A stretch of 8,124 bases of DNA from an uncultured Prevotella sp. Lineage in GTDB: Bacteria > Bacteroidota > Bacteroidia > Bacteroidales > Bacteroidaceae. A program made the translations under genes and the position numbers. The DNA is taken from contig CAKPZC010000077.1 in the NCBI GenBank assembly GCA_934203355.1, positions 1 through 8,124 of the forward strand, written 5' to 3'. Shown piece after piece: positions 3,922 to 8,124 of the stretch. The notes beneath the pieces are model-generated. The model was not told the origin of the DNA, ran no database searches, and saw only the letters and a list, made by a program, of their open reading frames with translations. The first letter of the stretch is position 1. The number at the start of each line of letters is the position of its first letter.

Positions 3922-6426
3922 ATGTTCAGCACAAGAATAAAAATACTTGTAGGCTACGCTCTTCTCGCCTTTGTTTTGTTGTCTGCCACATGGATGGTCT
4001 ACGACAACACACGCTCGCTTTCTGCCGTCAACCGCGCTTCGGAAAGACTTATGGCACGCCGCGACATTGTGGACTCACTCGTATACTCAATGCTTGAGAC
4101 TGCCAATGCCGAACGCTCCATTCTTCTCGGTAATGCGGGTGAATGGCGTCGTTTCGACCACGCAATCAAGAGTTCTGCCGACAAAGCAAACAAATTGCGC
4201 CCACTGCTTTCAGACACTATAAAACAACAAAGAATCGACTCACTCGTGGACTTGCTTGCCGACAAACGCGCCAACACAATGTTGATAATGGCAGAACTGG
4301 GCAAAGACAACCGCGACATATTTTTCAACAACAAGATGATGGCTTTGCAGAGCGGACGCGACTCGGTGGTTATCAATCCACGAACACAGGAACGCAGCGA
4401 GCAACATGAGACGGTGTATGAAGTTGTGAAAAGCCAACGAGGATTCTTCCGACGATTGGGCGATGCCTTCCGACGCCAACACACCGACACCGTTGGCATG
4501 ACACATATATCAAAACACTCGGCTACCGACACCGTAGACCACCGACTGAACATTGCCGACTCTGTTGCCAACGCTCTTGCTGAAATCCGCCACGACGAAC
4601 AACGCGCAACAGGAAAACACAAGGAAATAATAGCCAACCGCAACAGCCAATTGCAAATGGTGAGTGTGCAACTGGCATGGCGCACAGGACAATTGCTTGA
4701 AGACATACAAAGCGACGAGCATACTGCATTACAAAAAGCACTGAGCAAGGCTATCAGCTCGCGACGCGCCATGATTATAAGAATTGCCGCACTCGGTCTT
4801 CTCGCCATTCTCACGGCTGCAATACTCGTGGTGTACATACTGCGCGACATACGACGCGAACGACGCGACCACAACCGCATCATCGAGGCTAAGGCCGAGA
4901 CTGAACGAATAATGCAACAGCGCGAACGACTACTACTCACCATCACCCACGACATAAAAGCTCCGGCTGCCTCAATAGCCGGATTCATCGACCTGCTCGG
5001 CGAATATGTCGATCGCCCTAAGGCTGTGAACTATCTACAGAGCATCAATGGGTCGGCAAAACATCTGCTGCAACTCGTGTCGGCACTGCTCGACTACCAT
5101 CAGCTGGAAAGCGGCAAGGCAGAACTACACAAAGTGAGTTTCGCTCCTGCCACACTCATAAAGGAATCCACCAACGGCATGATGCCGCAAGCTTTGGCAA
5201 AGAACCTCTGTCTAAAGACCGAAATAAAGGTGAAAGAGACAATGATGTGCCGATCCGACGCTTTCCGCTTAAAGCAGATTGTCAACAACCTTGTTGGCAA
5301 CGCCATTAAATACACCGACAATGGAGAAGTAATCGTAGGCGTTGCTATGACAAAAGGAAACATAACCATCTATGTGGCAGACACAGGTTGCGGAATGACA
5401 CAGGAGGAACAACAGCGCGTGTTCAACGCCTTCACACGTCTGCCCGACGCACAGGGTAAAGAGGGTGTAGGACTTGGACTCTCTATCACACGCGAAATTG
5501 TACATAAACTTGGCGGAAGTATCAACGTGTCTTCACGCAAGGGCTATGGGTCGAAGTTTACTGTTATCATACCTGTGGAAATTGTCGAAAACAACATTGA
5601 ACATAAAGATACTTCCAACAGAATTAGCGATAGTAATACTATTGTGCCTAACATTAGCGATACTATTGTGCCTAACAATGCCGAAGACCACAGCACAGAC
5701 ACTATCAACTCAAATCGAATTTCGGTTCTGATAGTCGATGACGACCGTCTACAGCAACAGTTGCTTCAGGAAATGTTTGATAGAATTGAAGGCATCCACT
5801 TCGACATCACCGCCACCATACACGCACATGAGGCCATAAATATCGCCCAAGAAAAAGTGCCACGCATCGTGTTCACCGACATCGAAATGCCCGAAATGAA
5901 CGGAAGAGAAATTATGAAGCGCATACGCAACAACAATGACAAAATAAAATTTGTTGCTATCACCGCCCATGAGCAGAGCATCATGCCCCAACTAAGAAGC
6001 GAGGGGTTTGACGCTTGCCTGTTCAAGCCATTCTCTGTACAGATTCTTGCAGCTACCATATGTCAGCTCACAGGCAGAATGGTGAGAGTAAGAGAAGAAA
6101 AAAAGATGGCTGAAAACAATGCTATCCGCTCAGCCCTACTCCCATTTACCGACGGCGACGAGGAAGCTGAGAACCAGATCATTGCCGATATTAGGAAGTC
6201 GATAGACGAGTATCTTGAAATGTTGCTCGACCCAACGAACACCGAACTCATTGCCAAAGCTGCCCACAAAGCAATGCCGTTGCTCGAAATGCTACAGCCA
6301 GGCAAGAACGAATGGCTATCGAAACTTACACCCGAACATATAGGCGAGACCGATGGGCAAGAACGCGAATCTTTGGCAAAACAATTGGCCGAAAAGCTAA
6401 AACAAATAAAAACATCGGCCATTTAG
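3922..6426 (+). CDS. Membrane hybrid histidine kinase with receiver and Hpt-like C-terminus
   Basis: An 834-residue inner-membrane sensor kinase. TM1 is at about 7-25 and TM2 at about 284-306; between them lies a largely helical periplasmic sensor resembling CHASE3 or four-helix-bundle sensors, ligand unknown. HisKA follows, with phospho-accepting H343 in THDIKAP. HATPase_c has the N box (N456, N460 in NNLVGNAIKYT), G1 box DTGCGM (487-492) and G2 box GVGLGL (515-520). After a repeat-containing linker (about 560-600) comes a receiver with the acidic triad D606-D608, phospho-acceptor D653 (TDIEMPEMNG), T681 and K702. The last 110 residues are helical with AAHKAMPLL around H782, resembling an Hpt domain. 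All catalytic residues are present. It is 82 bases upstream of the response regulator, its likely partner. The ATG at 3922 directly precedes TM1. Confidence 0.93.
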   Translation: MFSTRIKILVGYALLAFVLLSATWMVYDNTRSLSAVNRASERLMARRDIVDSLVYSMLETANAERSILLGNAGEWRRFDHAIKSSADKANKLRPLLSDTIKQQRIDSLVDLLADKRANTMLIMAELGKDNRDIFFNNKMMALQSGRDSVVINPRTQERSEQHETVYEVVKSQRGFFRRLGDAFRRQHTDTVGMTHISKHSATDTVDHRLNIADSVANALAEIRHDEQRATGKHKEIIANRNSQLQMVSVQLAWRTGQLLEDIQSDEHTALQKALSKAISSRRAMIIRIAALGLLAILTAAILVVYILRDIRRERRDHNRIIEAKAETERIMQQRERLLLTITHDIKAPAASIAGFIDLLGEYVDRPKAVNYLQSINGSAKHLLQLVSALLDYHQLESGKAELHKVSFAPATLIKESTNGMMPQALAKNLCLKTEIKVKETMMCRSDAFRLKQIVNNLVGNAIKYTDNGEVIVGVAMTKGNITIYVADTGCGMTQEEQQRVFNAFTRLPDAQGKEGVGLGLSITREIVHKLGGSINVSSRKGYGSKFTVIIPVEIVENNIEHKDTSNRISDSNTIVPNISDTIVPNNAEDHSTDTINSNRISVLIVDDDRLQQQLLQEMFDRIEGIHFDITATIHAHEAINIAQEKVPRIVFTDIEMPEMNGREIMKRIRNNNDKIKFVAITAHEQSIMPQLRSEGFDACLFKPFSVQILAATICQLTGRMVRVREEKKMAENNAIRSALLPFTDGDEEAENQIIADIRKSIDEYLEMLLDPTNTELIAKAAHKAMPLLEMLQPGKNEWLSKLTPEHIGETDGQERESLAKQLAEKLKQIKTSAI
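5623..5677 (+). repeat. In-frame short repeat in the kinase linker
   Basis: tactattgtgcctaaca occurs at 5637-5653 and 5661-5677 (24-base period), each preceded by attagcga; the first unit carries an extra tagtaa. At protein level this reads ISDSNTIVPN followed by ISDTIVPN, in the linker between the ATPase and receiver domains. The length difference of two codons keeps the frame. Confidence 0.8.
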
Positions 6427-6449
6427 TGGGATTATATGCAACTTTGCAT

Positions 6450-6458
6450 TAACTTTGC
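6450..6458 (+). promoter_or_regulatory. Possible promoter for the response regulator
   Basis: taactttgc is a perfect TAnnTTTG -7 box in the 82-base gap between kinase and regulator. No good -33 TTTG is seen at the expected distance (near 6425-6430), so it may be weak. It would give some regulator expression independent of the kinase transcript. Confidence 0.4.
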
Positions 6459-6508
6459 AATATCTTTCCACCAACAAAAGATATTTAAGGATACATTTTT
6501 TACTGAAT

Positions 6509-7876
6509 ATGCCACATTTATTAATTGTAGAGGATGACATCGCATTCGGAACCATGTTGCAAACTTGGTTGCGAAAAAAGGGGTTCGAGGTAGCCAAAGC
6601 CACGTCGGTGGGAGCTGCCGTGAAATTACTCTCGCCCAATAACAACGATGTCGACCTTGTGTTGTCTGATTTGCGACTGCCCGACCACGACGGTCTGCGT
6701 CTGCTCGCTTGGATGCGCAAGAATAACATCAATGCTCCATTTATTGTTATGACCAATTATGCCGAAGTGCAGAATGCCGTACTTGCAATGAAATCGGGAG
6801 CTGCCGACTACATAGCAAAACCTGTGCAGCCAGACATTCTGCTTCAGAAAATCAATGACGCAATTAAAGGTAACACAGCAACAACAGCCAAGGAGAACAA
6901 AAAGCCTTCAGCAAACGCTTCTTCTGCTAATTCCTCTTCTTCAAAATCTCCACTCTACATAGAAGGCAAGAGCGAATCTTCCAGGCAACTCTACAGTTAT
7001 GTGGAACTTGTTGCTCCTACCCCAATGTCGGTGCTGATACTTGGAGCTTCGGGTACGGGCAAGGAATATGTGGCTCATCGCATTCATGAACTCAGCCAAC
7101 GCCGCGACCGCCCATTCTTTGCACTCGACTGTGGTGCCATTCCTCGCGACGTTGCCGCATCGGAGTTTTTCGGTCATAAGAAGGGTGCATTCACAGGTGC
7201 CGATGCCGACAAGCGAGGTGCCTTTGAGGTGGCTAATGGAGGAACGCTATTCCTCGACGAAGTGGGCAACCTGAGCTACGACGTTCAGGTGCAACTGTTG
7301 CGTGCCTTGCAGGAGCGACGCATTCGTCCTGTTGGAGGCACCGAGGAGATTCCTATCGACATACGACTTGTATGCGCCACCAACGAGAATCTTGCAGAAG
7401 CTGTTGGCGAGGGACGTTTCCGCGAAGATCTCTACCACCGCATCAACGAATTCACCATCTACATGCCTAAGCTATCGGAGCGCGGCACCGACCTCTTCCT
7501 CTTTGCCGACCTGTTCATGCGCCACGCCAACGAGGAACTTGATCGCTCGGTTGAGGGCTTCGACTCGGCTGCTGCCGAAATGCTTGCCTCGCACTCTTGG
7601 CCAGGCAACTTGCGCGAACTAAACAACGTGGTGAAGCGTGCCGTGCTACTGACACGCGACAAACTCATCACCACCACAGAGCTGTCCATGGCTATGGGAC
7701 CTACAAAACCAATCCCCGTGACAACACTACACGATGAGGACACCGAACGCTCGCGCATCATCGCCGCACTGCAACAAACCAACGGCAACAAGGCTAAGGC
7801 GGCACGACTGCTCGGGGTTGACAGAAAGACGATTTACAATAAAATAGAAAAGTTGGGAATTGAAGAAGGTTTATAA
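6509..7876 (+). CDS. Sigma-54-dependent NtrC-family response regulator
   Basis: A 455-residue cytoplasmic enhancer-binding activator. The receiver (1-120) has E8, D9 and D10, phospho-acceptor D54 (SDLRLPDHDG), T82 and K104. A Ser/Ala/Lys-rich linker follows (about 124-150). The AAA+ domain has Walker A GASGTGKE (179-186), the sigma-54-contacting loop GAFTGA (226-231), Walker B LFLDE (D250, E251) and the arginine-finger region GRFREDLYHR (302-311), then WPGNLREL. The C-terminus is a Fis-type helix-turn-helix (about 414-452, NKAKAARLLGVDRKTIYNKI). All key residues are intact, so it should activate sigma-54 RNA polymerase when phosphorylated. A TTG-initiated extension from 6455 is open, but the ATG at 6509 fits the first receiver strand and the upstream bases overlap a -7 box. 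The preceding hybrid kinase is the likely phosphodonor, and the promoter at 3305-3321 the nearest candidate target. Confidence 0.95.
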   Translation: MPHLLIVEDDIAFGTMLQTWLRKKGFEVAKATSVGAAVKLLSPNNNDVDLVLSDLRLPDHDGLRLLAWMRKNNINAPFIVMTNYAEVQNAVLAMKSGAADYIAKPVQPDILLQKINDAIKGNTATTAKENKKPSANASSANSSSSKSPLYIEGKSESSRQLYSYVELVAPTPMSVLILGASGTGKEYVAHRIHELSQRRDRPFFALDCGAIPRDVAASEFFGHKKGAFTGADADKRGAFEVANGGTLFLDEVGNLSYDVQVQLLRALQERRIRPVGGTEEIPIDIRLVCATNENLAEAVGEGRFREDLYHRINEFTIYMPKLSERGTDLFLFADLFMRHANEELDRSVEGFDSAAAEMLASHSWPGNLRELNNVVKRAVLLTRDKLITTTELSMAMGPTKPIPVTTLHDEDTERSRIIAALQQTNGNKAKAARLLGVDRKTIYNKIEKLGIEEGL

Positions 7877-7882
7877 TTGATA

Positions 7883-7917
7883 TTTGCCGTTATCCCACGC
7901 TTTTTTACTAATTTTGC
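7883..7917 (+). promoter_or_regulatory. Bacteroidetes-type promoter for valS
   Basis: TTTG at 7883-7886 and taattttgc at 7909-7917 match the -33 and TAnnTTTG -7 elements with a 22-base spacer, close to the usual distance. Predicted start near 7923, giving a leader of about 25 bases. No hairpin terminator is visible between the regulator stop and this promoter, so read-through into valS is possible. Confidence 0.65.
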
Positions 7918-7948
7918 AAATCAAAAGAAACATAATACACATTAAAAT

Positions 7949-8124
7949 ATGGAATTAGCATCTAAGTACGACCCACAAGCAGTGGAGTCGAAATGGTATC
8001 AGTACTGGCTTGACAACAAGCTTTTCAGCAGCAAGCCCGACGGACGTAAGCCCTACACTATCGTAATACCGCCACCTAACGTGACTGGTGTGCTTCACAT
8101 GGGCCACATGCTCAACAACACTAT
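7949..8124 (+). CDS. valS: Valyl-tRNA synthetase, N-terminal part (cut by window end)
   Basis: The class I aminoacyl-tRNA synthetase that charges tRNA-Val. Only the first 58 complete codons are present; the full protein is usually close to 900 residues. [17 protein letters not shown] is the typical start of ValRS, and [19 protein letters not shown] contains the ATP-binding HIGH-type signature (HMGH, 50-53) in the ValRS-specific context. The ATG at 7949 gives the normal N-terminus. It has its own promoter and is not obviously tied to the signalling genes upstream. Confidence 0.96.
   Translation, partial: MELASKYDPQAVESKWYQYWLDNKLFSSKPDGRKPYTIVIPPPNVTGVLHMGHMLNNT

Noticed and set aside
3999..4988. 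Long minus-strand open frame (329 codons) inside the kinase gene
   Set aside because: Its product is a Ser/Arg/Ala-rich sequence with no recognisable domain, and the opposite strand encodes a clear kinase. It is a mirror of that gene's codon bias.
6455..6508. TTG-initiated N-terminal extension of the response regulator
   Set aside because: The receiver begins right after the ATG at 6509, and the TTG lies within a TAnnTTTG promoter box.
7877..7948. T-box or other riboswitch in front of valS
   Set aside because: The gap is only 72 bases, contains an ordinary promoter, and shows no stem-loop or T-box sequence.

Overview
The window looks like a chromosomal segment of a Bacteroidales bacterium, probably from the Prevotella/Bacteroides group. 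Three things point there: promoter elements of the Bacteroidetes primary-sigma type (TAnnTTTG) in front of several genes, A-rich leaders with little Shine-Dalgarno sequence, and protein sequences (RNase Z, two-domain MazG, lipocalin-like lipoprotein, ValRS N-terminus) that read like members of that order. No species can be named from the sequence alone.

Layout. Positions 90-2502 hold a tight minus-strand operon, mazG (house-cleaning NTP pyrophosphohydrolase), a lipocalin-like lipoprotein, then rnz (tRNA 3'-processing RNase Z), with gaps of 25 and 30 bases. A divergent promoter region (about 2540-2615) separates it from a plus-strand GNAT acetyltransferase (2658-3167). A 248-base regulatory region (3168-3415) follows, then a small secreted acidic protein (3416-3703) closed by a strong terminator (3801-3841). 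Next come a membrane hybrid histidine kinase (3922-6426), a sigma-54-activating NtrC-type response regulator (6509-7876) and the 5' end of valS (from 7949, cut by the window edge).

The most interesting part is 3187-7876, which reads as one signalling module. The kinase has an N-terminal sensor between two membrane helices, HisKA/HATPase, a receiver and a C-terminal Hpt-like segment. The response regulator next to it has a receiver, an AAA+ domain with an intact GAFTGA loop and a Fis-type HTH. Upstream of the small secreted protein lies a near-consensus sigma-54 -24/-12 promoter (3305-3321), preceded by an exact match to the IHF consensus (3276-3288) and, about 90-145 bases upstream of the predicted start, by a dyad plus phased TTCCACAC repeats (3187-3240) where an enhancer would be expected. 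No other gene in the window has such a promoter. The mature small protein (about 73 residues) carries six copies of the Bacteroides O-glycosylation motif D(S/T)(A/I/L/V/M/T), three of them at an exact 19-residue spacing. The working hypothesis is that the kinase/regulator pair switches on, through sigma-54, a secreted glycopeptide-like product encoded beside it. The architecture is seen in the sequence; the regulatory link and the glycosylation are inference.
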